Assembly (NCBI RefSeq): GCF_009733595.1
Contig: NZ_WOFH01000002.1
Location: 310,001-374,000 of the forward strand
Direction: 5' to 3'
From: Actinomadura litoris
GTDB taxonomy: Bacteria; Actinomycetota; Actinomycetes; Streptosporangiales; Streptosporangiaceae
Length of the DNA: 64,000 bases
Shown here: positions 43,459 to 51,959 of the stretch, one piece after another
Position numbering within the stretch: the stretch's first letter is position 1
Layout of the letters: every line of letters begins with the position of its first letter
Translations under genes and position numbers: made by a program
The notes under the pieces: generated by a model
Seen by the model: the letters and a program-made list of their open reading frames with translations, nothing else
The model's database searches: none
Told to the model about the DNA's origin: nothing

Positions 43459-43689
43459 TCACGGCTGGGGGGCGAGGACGGTCCGGGTGCCCGCCGCGCG
43501 GACGAGGATCGCCTCGACCGGGCAGAACTCGGCGGCGTCGAGGACGGCGTCCTCGGGGGCGATGACCTCGGCCGTCGGCCGGGAGCGCCCCTCGTCCAGT
43601 GTGAAGTGCCCCTCGGCGATCGCGGTGCACAGCCCCGAGCCGATGCACGTGCGCCGGTCGACCTGCACCCGCCACTGCTCGTCGTCCAT
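43459..43689 (-). CDS. [3Fe-4S] ferredoxin for a P450
   Basis: A 76-residue ferredoxin with three Cys ligands, Cys15 and Cys21 (CIGSGLC) and Cys56 (FCPVEA). The second Cys of the 4Fe motif is replaced, giving a [3Fe-4S] cluster typical of P450 redox partners in actinomycetes. It follows the P450 gene by 10 bp in the same operon and probably passes electrons to it. Confidence 0.9.
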   Translation of the reverse strand: MDDEQWRVQVDRRTCIGSGLCTAIAEGHFTLDEGRSRPTAEVIAPEDAVLDAAEFCPVEAILVRAAGTRTVLAPQP

Positions 43690-43699
43690 GGCCGCCCCC

Positions 43700-44905
43700 T
43701 CACCAGCTCACCGGGAGGGCGTTCGGCCCGCGCACCAGCAGGCCGGTCTTCCACGGCACGTCCTCGGCCGGGACCGCCAGCCGCAGCGCCGGGAAGCGCC
43801 GCAGCAGCGAGCCGATCGCGACCTGGAGGATCAGCCGGGCCAGCTGCGCGCCGAGGCAGTGGTGCAGGCCGTGCCCGAACGTCAGGTGCGGGTTGCGCCC
43901 CCGGGTGAGGTCCACCTCGTCGGGGTCCTCGAAGACCGTCCCGTCCCGGTTGGCTGCCTGGGCGTTGACGAACACCGCCTCCCCGGCCCGCACCAGGACG
44001 CCGCCGACCTCGACGTCCTCGGTGGCGATCCGGGCGAACGAGCCGCCCGTGCCGAACTCGACGTAGCGCAGCAGCTCCTCGATCGCGCCGGGCACCAGAT
44101 CGGGCTTGTCGCGCAGCAGCTCCCAACTGCCCGGACGGGTGAGCAGCACATAGGTGAAGTTGGAGATCTGGTTGGCCGTCGTCCCGTGGCCCGCGATCAG
44201 CAGCCCGACGCCGAGGTTGACCAGCTCCTCCTCGCTCAGCCGGTCCTCGTCGTCGCGGGCCGCCACCAGCGCGCCGAGCAGGTCGTCGGCGGGGTGTTCG
44301 CGGCGCCGCCGGACCATGTCGGCGAGGTAGGTCAGCAGGGCGTCGCGCACGGCGAGGATCTCGTCGCGCGTGTAGGCGGTGGTGGACAGGATCGCGTCGG
44401 AGAAGTCGCGGAACCGGTCCTGGTCCTGAGGTGGGACGCCGAGCATCTCGCAGATCACGGTGATCGGCAGCGGCAGCGCGAGGCGGCTCACCAGGTCGGC
44501 GGGCGGGCCGGAGCGCTCGATCGCGGTCAGCCGCGCGTCCACGATCTCCTGGACGCGCGGCCGCAGCCGCTCGACCCTGCGGTGGGTGAACGCCTTGGCG
44601 ACCAGCCTGCGCACCCTGCTGTGCTCCGGCGGGTCCATGCTCAGCAGGAAGCCGCCGCCCGCCGGTTCCGGCGTGGTCCTCGGCACGTCCTCGCGGCCCA
44701 CGGTCGCGGCGCGGCTGAACCTCGGGTCCGCGAACACCTGCTTGGTGTCCTCGTAGCGGGTGACGAGCCAGCCCTCGCCGCCGTAGGGCAGCCGGATGCG
44801 CGACACCGGCTCCTCGCGGCGCAGTTCGGCGTAGAGCGGGTCCACCTCGACGCCGGTCGCCTCGCCGATGAACGGATAGTCGCGCACCTCGGATTCTGCG
44901 GCCAT
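43700..44905 (-). CDS. Cytochrome P450 (CYP) of the terpenoid cluster
   Basis: A 401-residue P450. The heme ligand is Cys350 in FGHGLHHCLG. The ExxR motif is ELLR in AIEELLRYVE. The I-helix motif reads AGHGTT, so the acidic residue of the usual acid-alcohol pair is Gly. The ATG at 44905 follows AAGGAGAA; the longer frame has no ribosome site. It is followed by its ferredoxin. It probably hydroxylates or oxidises the diterpene skeleton. Confidence 0.92.
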   Translation of the reverse strand: MAAESEVRDYPFIGEATGVEVDPLYAELRREEPVSRIRLPYGGEGWLVTRYEDTKQVFADPRFSRAATVGREDVPRTTPEPAGGGFLLSMDPPEHSRVRRLVAKAFTHRRVERLRPRVQEIVDARLTAIERSGPPADLVSRLALPLPITVICEMLGVPPQDQDRFRDFSDAILSTTAYTRDEILAVRDALLTYLADMVRRRREHPADDLLGALVAARDDEDRLSEEELVNLGVGLLIAGHGTTANQISNFTYVLLTRPGSWELLRDKPDLVPGAIEELLRYVEFGTGGSFARIATEDVEVGGVLVRAGEAVFVNAQAANRDGTVFEDPDEVDLTRGRNPHLTFGHGLHHCLGAQLARLILQVAIGSLLRRFPALRLAVPAEDVPWKTGLLVRGPNALPVSW

Positions 44906-45003
44906 GGAATTCTCCTTACCGAGGCCCCTCAAATGCCTGTTCGCCTTGGGAGCCACTCTGCCGGACGCCGATTTCGGCAACAATCCGCGATTAGCGGGGA
45001 TGG

Positions 45004-47580
45004 TCACTCGCCGGTGGTTGTGCTACGGGCCGTCCGTGTGAACCGGCCGAGCTTCCATTCCAGGTTGAGCCCGCGCGCCGTTCCGGCGGGGCCGTCCATC
45101 AGTTCGGGCAGCACCCGGTCGAGCAGGAGATGGCGGATCACCCCCTCGCGCAGATCCCGGTCGGGGATCTCCGCCAGGAACTCCTGCTGGTTGGCCGGGA
45201 CGAGCGCGGTCATCAGGCATTCCTCGGCCAAAATCTCGTAGGTGCGCCGTTCGGCGGTCCCGGAGAAATACGGGGCCAACTCGGCGGCGACCGCGTCGAT
45301 GTGCCGGGGCGTCGGCAGGATGCGGCGGTCCGCGCGCCGCTGGGCGCTGGAGCGCGACACCTCGCGGGCGCTCGCCGCCGCCTCCCGCAGCACGGGGGCG
45401 AGGCCGTCCGTGCGCGCGCCGTCGAGGGCCGCGAGCCAGTACCGGCGCATCAGGCGGTTGGCGTCGTGGAACAGCAGGGAGCTGCCGGTCGGCGCGGCGA
45501 GGTCGGGCGCGCTGAACGCGAGCACGCCGCCCGGCCGCAGCACCCCGGCGATCGAGGGCGCGGCCTTCCGCATCGCCTTGCCGTCGAGCAGGTGGAAGAC
45601 CATGTTCGCGAGCACGGCGTCCATCCGCAGGCCGCCGGTGACGTCGAGCAGCGGGCGGAACCGGCCGTCGGCGCCGCGCAGCGCGTGGAACCGCGTCCAG
45701 GAGAGGTCGCGCAGCAGCGCGTACCCCTGGGCGAACCAGCTTCCCGGGATGTCGACGAGATGCAGCTCGAACGAGGCGCCGCGCTCGGCCAGCCGGCCCG
45801 CGACGTCCCGCTCGGCGCACGCCTTGACCAGCTCGATGGACGCCAGGCCGGTCCCCGCGCCGTAGTCCAGCACCCGGACGGCCTCGCCCGGCCCCACCCG
45901 TCCGACGCGGGCCTCCACGGCCTCCAGCACGTGCCGCACGACGATCCCGGTCGCCCCCGCGCACCAGCCCCGGGGGCGGGCCAGGTCGCCGCCGGTGAAC
46001 AGCAGGTCGTGCAGGCCCCGGCCGTCGGTCAGGTCCGTGCCCGGGTCCGGCCGCCAGGTGTCGCGGCGCTCGCCCGGCGCGTGCCGGGGGAACGGCCTGG
46101 CGGGCACCAGGTGGTTGAGGGACACCGCGACGAAGGGGCGGTCGCTCGGGTAGCGGCGCTCCAGGTGGCCCACGGGCTCCAGGCCCGCCAGGCGGCAGCA
46201 GTGCAGGAACGCGGAGTGCTCCACGAGGTACTGGTGGGACAGGGCGTGGTAGGTGTCCAGGGCCACCGAGTGCAGCGCCCCGGGGTTGCGCGCGGCCAGC
46301 CGGGGCGCCACGCCGTGCGCCTCCAGCACCACCAGGCCGTGCTCGCGGACGTGGGGCGCCCAGCGCCGGAGGTGGGCGACGAGGTCCGACTCGACCTGCG
46401 CGGGGCTCAGCGGCGCGCCGGCCGGGGAGACGTAGGCGCCCGAGGACCAGCCGGGCGCGCCGCCGCCGGGGTCCCCGCCCACATAGGTGCGGTCGTGGTC
46501 GATGAACGACCGGATGTGCAGCCCGTCCTCGATGGCGAGGCCGTGCCGGGCGAGCATCCCCGCCAGCGCGTCGGGGTCGGTGACGTCCCCGAGCAGCAGC
46601 AGCGGGTCGGACACCCCGGCCGCCCGCAGCACGGCGCGGGCGCGGTCGAGCGCGACCGGGCTGACGTCGACGCCGACGTAGCGGACGCCGTCGCCGAGCA
46701 GGCCGTGCAGGTGGGCCAGCCAGCTCCCGTCGCCGCACCCCATGTCGGCGACGAACACGGGCCGCGACCTGCGCCGGAAGACCTCCTCGATGACGGGGTC
46801 GGCGTCGGCGAAGTACCGCCGGTGGGCCGCCGCGCTCGCCTCGACGTTGATCCGGCGCTGGCAGTGCCACTCGCCGTCCCCCGGGGCGACGAGCAGCTCG
46901 CCGCGCAGCAGCGGTTCCAGGCGGCTCAGCATCGGCAGGTAGGAGCCGATGAGGCCGCAGTGGTCGGCGAAGTCGAGGGCCGCGCCGCCCCGCGGCGTCC
47001 ACGCGCCGTCGAGGTCGAGCCAGCCGAGCAGCCGGAAGAGGCGGGCGAAGTCCCCCTCGGGCCGGTGGAGGCGTCCCGTCCCGCGCAGGGTCAGGATCGC
47101 GGGGACGGCGAGGGCGGCGTCGAGGTGGGCGGTGCCCGGCGCGCCCGCGTCGGCGGTGGCGCGCCACTTCTCGTGCGCGTCGAGCGCCTCGGCGAAGGCC
47201 GCCCCGGTCGGGGCGTCCCAGGGCCGGGCCCAGGAGTCGGGCGCGTTGTCGTCGAAGCGGGCCAGGAAGCGGTGGCCGGCGACATAGCGCGCACGGTGCG
47301 CGAGCGCGTTCCGGCCCCGTTCGGTCCAGGCGGGGGTGGGATCGATCCAACCGGCGGCGGCCAGGCAGCGCCAGAGGGCGCGCAGGTATCCGGTGTCGGG
47401 GAGGCCGCCCCGGCCGCCGGGCGCGCCGTCGAGCAAGCCGGCCGCGTCCAGTGCCCCGACGGCGGAAGCCAGCATCACCCCGTCCTGGAAAAGGAATGCG
47501 GTACGGCGCGCCTCCGCCCGGAGGGCGCGGTCGCCTAAGCCGGCCGGGGCGACGACTACTGCCGGTGGGTCATGTAGCAT
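45004..47580 (-). CDS. Large protein with two SAM methyltransferase domains
   Basis: An 858-residue protein with three parts. Residues 1-270 hold winged-helix-like segments ending in TERGRNAL and TPRGGAAL, typical of small-molecule methyltransferase dimerisation regions, apparently in two copies. The first SAM domain starts at about 276 (VFVADMGCGDGSW) and the second at about 567 (VRVLDYGAGTGLA, later LRPGGVLAFSAPDL). A GGAG box stands 8 nt before the ATG at 47580. It is first in the leftward operon. I do not recognise a characterised homolog; it could methylate two positions or have one inactive domain. Confidence 0.8.
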   Translation of the reverse strand: MLHDPPAVVVAPAGLGDRALRAEARRTAFLFQDGVMLASAVGALDAAGLLDGAPGGRGGLPDTGYLRALWRCLAAAGWIDPTPAWTERGRNALAHRARYVAGHRFLARFDDNAPDSWARPWDAPTGAAFAEALDAHEKWRATADAGAPGTAHLDAALAVPAILTLRGTGRLHRPEGDFARLFRLLGWLDLDGAWTPRGGAALDFADHCGLIGSYLPMLSRLEPLLRGELLVAPGDGEWHCQRRINVEASAAAHRRYFADADPVIEEVFRRRSRPVFVADMGCGDGSWLAHLHGLLGDGVRYVGVDVSPVALDRARAVLRAAGVSDPLLLLGDVTDPDALAGMLARHGLAIEDGLHIRSFIDHDRTYVGGDPGGGAPGWSSGAYVSPAGAPLSPAQVESDLVAHLRRWAPHVREHGLVVLEAHGVAPRLAARNPGALHSVALDTYHALSHQYLVEHSAFLHCCRLAGLEPVGHLERRYPSDRPFVAVSLNHLVPARPFPRHAPGERRDTWRPDPGTDLTDGRGLHDLLFTGGDLARPRGWCAGATGIVVRHVLEAVEARVGRVGPGEAVRVLDYGAGTGLASIELVKACAERDVAGRLAERGASFELHLVDIPGSWFAQGYALLRDLSWTRFHALRGADGRFRPLLDVTGGLRMDAVLANMVFHLLDGKAMRKAAPSIAGVLRPGGVLAFSAPDLAAPTGSSLLFHDANRLMRRYWLAALDGARTDGLAPVLREAAASAREVSRSSAQRRADRRILPTPRHIDAVAAELAPYFSGTAERRTYEILAEECLMTALVPANQQEFLAEIPDRDLREGVIRHLLLDRVLPELMDGPAGTARGLNLEWKLGRFTRTARSTTTGE

Positions 47581-47809
47581 CAGAAGATCTCCAGGATGGG
47601 TTGATTCTGGCGCTCGTCGCGAAAGCAACATTGCCAGGAGCCGCTCGGGCGGGCCATTACCGATTAGCCGGGGTGGCCGTTCCAAAAGACGCGTGTTACG
47701 CTTCCGCCGCTTTATTAGCCCTGGCCGGCTAGCACGCGTTCCCCCGGATGCCACCCCCTCTTTGTCGGGGTGGCCCGTGCGCACGGATCTGCGGCACTGT
47801 TGCGGAATC
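47581..47809. promoter_or_regulatory. Divergent promoter region of the cluster's two main operons
   Basis: This 229-bp gap separates the leftward methyltransferase operon from the rightward P450-terpenoid operon and must hold both promoters. It is less GC-rich at 47610-47720. A hairpin, GCCACCCC (47750-47757) with GGGGTGGC (47767-47774), lies in the rightward leader 36 bp before the P450 start. I could not assign -10/-35 boxes with confidence. Confidence 0.5.
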
Positions 47810-48988
47810 ATGCCTACGGATCACATCATCGACTATCCGAGTTCCGCCGATCACGCGGGCGAGCTTCCCCCGGAGTTCGACGCGGCGCGCGGGCCGGGGC
47901 CCCTGCCCCGGGTCCGCCTGCCCGACGGCCGGACCGCCTGGCTGGTGACCCGCCACGAGGACGTCCGCACGGTGCTCGCGGGCGGCTCCTTCACCCGCGA
48001 TCTCTCGGAACCGCGCGACGGCGGCGGCGCGAGCCCGGTGCGGACGGTGAACATGGACGGCCGCCCGCACCTGGAGCTGCGCGGCCTGGTGTCGCGGGCG
48101 TTCACCGTGCGGCGGGTCGAGGCGATGCGCCCGCGCGTCCAGGAGGTGACCGACCGGCTGCTCGACGCCATGGAGGAGCAGGGGCCGCCCGCCGACCTGG
48201 TGCGGCACCTCGCCGCCCCGCTGCCGTCCATCGTCATCTGCGAGCTGCTCGGCTTCCCCCACGCCGACCACGCGATGCTCGGCGACTGGTGCGACCGCAT
48301 CACCGCCGTGGGCGGGGAAGGGCTCGACCAGTCGGCGGGCCGCGAGCTGGGCGCCTACATCGACCGGGCGGTCCGGGCGCGGCGCGCGGGCGCGGACTCG
48401 GGCACCGACCTGCTGAGCACGCTGGTCCAGGCCCACGACGAGGAGGAGCGGCTCGGCCACGAGGAGCTGATCTCGCTCGCGATCGTCCTGCTCGCGGGCG
48501 GGCTGGAGACGACCCAGACCGCGATCAGCGCCGGGCTGGTCAGGCTCCTCCGGAACCCCGAACAGCTCGGGAGGCTGCGCGCCGACCCCGGCCTGCTCGG
48601 TTCGACGATCGAGGAGCTGCTCCGCTTCCAGCCGGTCATCGACCTGAACCGGGTCCAGAAGGCCACCGAGGACGTGCGGCTGGGCGGGCGGCTCGTGCGC
48701 GCGGGCGACCTCGTCCAGATCTCCATCAACGCCGCCAACCGCGACGAGGACGCCTTTTCCTGCGCCGCCCGCTTCGAGATCGCGCGGGAGCCGAACCCGC
48801 ACCTGGCGTTCGGCCACGGCGCGCACCACTGCCTCGGCGCCGCCCTGGCGCGGGCCGAGCTGCGGGCCGCGTTCGCGACGCTCCTGCGCCGCTTCCCGCG
48901 CCTGGACCTGGCGGAGCCGCCGGAGAGCCTGCGCTGGCGCGGCGGCCACGTGACGCTGCGCCTGGAGGAGCTGCCCGTGACCTGGTGA
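47810..48988 (+). CDS. Cytochrome P450 (second of the cluster)
   Basis: A 392-residue P450. The heme Cys341 lies in FGHGAHHCLG, the ExxR motif is ELLR in TIEELLRFQ, and the I helix has AGGLETT, with the normal acidic residue. No ferredoxin gene is adjacent, so it may share the one at 43459. The ATG at 47810 is followed by a typical short N-terminus; longer frames run through non-coding DNA. It opens the rightward operon that ends with the halogenase. Confidence 0.9.
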   Translation: MPTDHIIDYPSSADHAGELPPEFDAARGPGPLPRVRLPDGRTAWLVTRHEDVRTVLAGGSFTRDLSEPRDGGGASPVRTVNMDGRPHLELRGLVSRAFTVRRVEAMRPRVQEVTDRLLDAMEEQGPPADLVRHLAAPLPSIVICELLGFPHADHAMLGDWCDRITAVGGEGLDQSAGRELGAYIDRAVRARRAGADSGTDLLSTLVQAHDEEERLGHEELISLAIVLLAGGLETTQTAISAGLVRLLRNPEQLGRLRADPGLLGSTIEELLRFQPVIDLNRVQKATEDVRLGGRLVRAGDLVQISINAANRDEDAFSCAARFEIAREPNPHLAFGHGAHHCLGAALARAELRAAFATLLRRFPRLDLAEPPESLRWRGGHVTLRLEELPVTW

Positions 48989-49046
48989 GACGCGTCCCGT
49001 CCGGTCCGCGGGGAAGCCGCGGGGAACCCGCAGGGAAGGAGCGCAC

Positions 49047-49883
49047 ATGCTCGTCTGCCGATACGCCGACGGCGGCCGGCGCGGATACGGGCGCGTCGAC
49101 CACGACCACGTCGTCCCGGTCGAGTACGACCCGGGGGCCGGACGCTGGGTGCCGCGCCCCGGCCCCGCGCGGCCCCTCGGCGAGGTGCGGGTGCTGGCCC
49201 CCGCCGAACCCACCAAGATCGTTTGTGTCGCGCTCAACTACCGGGCCGAGGGGGCGGCGGGGGCCGGGCGTCCGGCGGACTCCGCCTCCATGGCCGTCGT
49301 CCTGAAGCCGCCGTCCTCGCTCGTCGGGCCCTGGGCCCCCGTCAGCCATCCGGGGCGCTCCTGGGTGCTCAAGCACGAGGCGGAACTCGCCGTCGTGATC
49401 GGAACGCGCTGCAAGAGGGTCTCCCCGGGGCGGGCGGAGGCGGTCGTGGCGGGCTTCACCTGCGCGAACGACATCACCGCCTACGCCCGTGACGGCGCCG
49501 GGCCGGGCGGGCACCCGGTGTGGGCCAAGCACTTCGACGGCTGCACCCCGCTCGGGCCCTGGCTGGCGACGGACCTGGACGCGGCGGACGCCGAGATCAC
49601 CTGCCGCGTGGACGGCGAGCTGCGCCAGCGCGGCAGCACCCGCGACCTCCTCACCCCGGTCCACGACGTCGTCGCCCTGGTCAGCGAGCACATGACGCTG
49701 CTGCCCGGGGACGTGATCCTCACCGGCACCCCGGGAGGCTCCGGCCCGCTGCCCGTCGGCGGCCGGGTCGAGGTGGCGATCGGGGGCGTCGGCACCCTGT
49801 GCAACACCATCGGCGAGCCGTCCGGCGCGGCCGGGGAGACCGGCGCCGCCGGAAGCGAACGAGAAGGAAGGTCCACACCATGA
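49047..49883 (+). CDS. Fumarylacetoacetate hydrolase-family protein
   Basis: A 278-residue FAH-fold enzyme. KIVCVALNYRAE, then LKHEAELAVVIG (metal-binding Glu pair), FTCANDITAYARD and LLPGDVILTGTPGG match the family. Members cleave C-C bonds in beta-diketones or act as isomerases or decarboxylases, needing a divalent metal. Here it may act in tailoring or ring chemistry of the terpenoid; nothing fixes the substrate. AAGGAG precedes the ATG, and the stop overlaps the GGPP synthase start by 4 bp. Confidence 0.83.
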   Translation: MLVCRYADGGRRGYGRVDHDHVVPVEYDPGAGRWVPRPGPARPLGEVRVLAPAEPTKIVCVALNYRAEGAAGAGRPADSASMAVVLKPPSSLVGPWAPVSHPGRSWVLKHEAELAVVIGTRCKRVSPGRAEAVVAGFTCANDITAYARDGAGPGGHPVWAKHFDGCTPLGPWLATDLDAADAEITCRVDGELRQRGSTRDLLTPVHDVVALVSEHMTLLPGDVILTGTPGGSGPLPVGGRVEVAIGGVGTLCNTIGEPSGAAGETGAAGSEREGRSTP

Positions 49884-50914
49884 GCGCGATCGACGAAGGC
49901 GCACACTTACGCGCGGCCGACCGGCCGAACCCGGTCGGGTTCCTGGACGGCCGCGACCTCCTGGAGCGCGACCTGCTCCGGCTCTGGCAGGGCCGCGACG
50001 GCAACCTGCTGGACCGCATCTCGCACTACGCCCTGGTACCGGCGGGCAAGATGCTCCGCCCGCTGCTGGTGCTGGAGTCGGCGCGCTGCGTCGGCGGCCG
50101 TCCCGAGGGCCTCGCCCGGCCGGCCCTCGCCCTGGAGTACCTGCACGTCTCGACGCTGGTGCACGACGACATCATCGACGAGGACGACATGCGCCGGGGG
50201 CGTCCCTCCGTCCAGGCGGCCTTCGGGCTCGCGTCCGCCATCGTCGCCGGGGACGGGCTGCTGCTGGAGACCTTCGCGGCCCTCACGGACGCGCCGCCCG
50301 AGGACGTCCCGGCGGAGGCCGTCGTCGCGCTCGTGAACACCACGGCCGAGGCCGGGCTGAGCGTGTGCCGAGGGCAGCTCATGGAGACCGAGCTGGTCGG
50401 CGACCTGGACTGCGGGGTCGAGCGGTACCTGGCCATGGCCGGGCTGAAGACGGGCGCGCTGTTCGAGGCGTCCTGCCGGGCGGGGGCGATCCTCGGCGGC
50501 GCCCCGCGGGAGTGGATCGACGCGCTGGGGGGGTTCGGGAGCCGGCTCGGAGTCGCCTTCCAGATCCGGGACGACCTGCTGGCCTTCGACGGCCCGCTCG
50601 CGCTCATCGGCAAGCCGCAGGAGAGCGACCTGCACAACCACCGCCCCACGCTGCCGATCCTGCTGGCCTACCAGCGCGCCTCCGCCGCCGACCGGGAGCG
50701 GCTGGAACGTGCCTTCCACGAGGACCAGCCGGTGGAGAAGTCCTACGCCGTCGTGAGCGAGGTGCTGGAGGCGACGGGCGCGCGGGCGGCGGCCGGGGAG
50801 GTCGCCGCCGGGCTGATCCGCCAGGCCAAGGACCGCCTCGCGGCGCTCCCGGCCGGGGAGAGCGTGCTCGCGCTGGCGGAGATCGCGGACTACGCGGCCC
50901 GGAGGCGGTTCTGA
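49880..50914 (+). CDS. Polyprenyl diphosphate synthase, probable GGPP synthase
   Basis: A 344-residue E-isoprenyl diphosphate synthase. The first Asp-rich motif is DDIIDEDD (about 90-97); the second, normally DDxxD, reads DDLLAFDG in QIRDDLL. The residues before the first motif are small or aromatic (YLHVSTLVH), fitting a C20 product but not proving it. It supplies the terpene precursor for the cyclase encoded two genes downstream. Confidence 0.88.
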   Translation: MSAIDEGAHLRAADRPNPVGFLDGRDLLERDLLRLWQGRDGNLLDRISHYALVPAGKMLRPLLVLESARCVGGRPEGLARPALALEYLHVSTLVHDDIIDEDDMRRGRPSVQAAFGLASAIVAGDGLLLETFAALTDAPPEDVPAEAVVALVNTTAEAGLSVCRGQLMETELVGDLDCGVERYLAMAGLKTGALFEASCRAGAILGGAPREWIDALGGFGSRLGVAFQIRDDLLAFDGPLALIGKPQESDLHNHRPTLPILLAYQRASAADRERLERAFHEDQPVEKSYAVVSEVLEATGARAAAGEVAAGLIRQAKDRLAALPAGESVLALAEIADYAARRRF

Positions 50915-51940
50915 ATGCCCGGCCGCCGGCTCGGCAGGACGCTCACGGCCCACCTGCGGACGTGGCGCCCCTACACCCTCTGGTACGTCGGCCTGGTGGG
51001 GCTGGCCGGCGCGACGCTGACCCGCGAGATCACCGGCGGCGACCGGCGGGAGACGGCGGGGCCGGTCGTCGCGTGGCTGGTCCCGACCCTGGTCTGGGTC
51101 GCGGCGCACTACCTGGGCGACTACCTCGACCGCGACCTCGACGCGATCGACAAGCCGCAGCGGCCGATCCCGTCCGGGCGGATGCGGCCCGCGACCGCGC
51201 TCGCCTGCGGGGCGGTCCTCGCGGCGGGGGCCTGCGCGGTCGCGCTGAGCGTCAACTGGCGGACGGTGCTGGTCCTGGCGGGCGGCATCGGCGGCGCGGT
51301 CGCCTACAACGGCTTCTTCAAGGCGCGGGGGCTCTGGGGCAACCTGGTGCGCGGCGCGCTCACCGGCGCCGCGCTCCTGTTCGGCGCGATGACGGCCGCC
51401 TCCGCCCCGCCGGTCGAGCTGCTCCCGTTCGTGCTGGTGTTCGCGGCGCACGACGCCGCCTCGAACCTGGTCGGGACGCTGCGCGACGTCGCCGGGGACC
51501 GCGAGGGCGGCTACGCCACCTTCGCCGTCCGGCACGGCGTCCGGGCGGGGGCGTGGACCGCCGTCGCGCTCTACGGCGCGGCCGTCGCGGCGGTGCTCGC
51601 GGGGCTGCCGCTCCTGCCGGGCGACCGGTGGGCGCCGCTCCCCGTGCTCCTCGTCGCGGTGGCGCTCGCCTGCCACGCGTTCAGGATGCTCTTCGCCAAC
51701 GGGCGCGTCCCGCCGCCGCGCGTCGCGCTGCGCTCGCACGGGGTGCTGGTGGTCGAACGGCTCGTGCTCGCGGGCGCGCTGCTCGTGCCGGGCCTCGGCC
51801 TGCCGGCGGCGGTGGCGCTCCTGCTGCCGATGCTCGCCGTCACCCTCGGCACCCAGCGTGCGATGCGCTCCGCGCACGAGTTCCCCTCCGGGGGCCCCGA
51901 GCCCACGCGCGGCGCGTCCGAACTGACCGGTACGAAGTGA
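50915..51940 (+). CDS. UbiA-family prenyltransferase or UbiA-type diterpene cyclase
   Basis: A 341-residue membrane protein of about eight helices. The first Asp-rich motif is GDYLDRDLDAID with Gly in place of the usual Asn; the second is DAASNLVGTLRDVAGDREGG. Normal UbiA enzymes prenylate aromatic acids, but UbiA-fold diterpene synthases (PtmT1 type, recalled) are known beside type II diterpene synthases. Both readings fit: prenylation of an anthranilate, or ionisation of the bicyclic diphosphate made by the cyclase next door. The ATG begins right after the GGPP synthase stop. Confidence 0.85.
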   Translation: MPGRRLGRTLTAHLRTWRPYTLWYVGLVGLAGATLTREITGGDRRETAGPVVAWLVPTLVWVAAHYLGDYLDRDLDAIDKPQRPIPSGRMRPATALACGAVLAAGACAVALSVNWRTVLVLAGGIGGAVAYNGFFKARGLWGNLVRGALTGAALLFGAMTAASAPPVELLPFVLVFAAHDAASNLVGTLRDVAGDREGGYATFAVRHGVRAGAWTAVALYGAAVAAVLAGLPLLPGDRWAPLPVLLVAVALACHAFRMLFANGRVPPPRVALRSHGVLVVERLVLAGALLVPGLGLPAAVALLLPMLAVTLGTQRAMRSAHEFPSGGPEPTRGASELTGTK

Positions 51941-51959
51941 GGAAGGCGAGGACGCCCCC

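Noticed and set aside
44989..47676. Shared motif CGATTAGC-n-GGGG-n-TGG at 44989-45004 and 47661-47676 as a cluster regulator site
   Set aside because: Matches 14 of 16 but has no symmetry; one copy overlaps a coding end, and two copies are too few to exclude chance.
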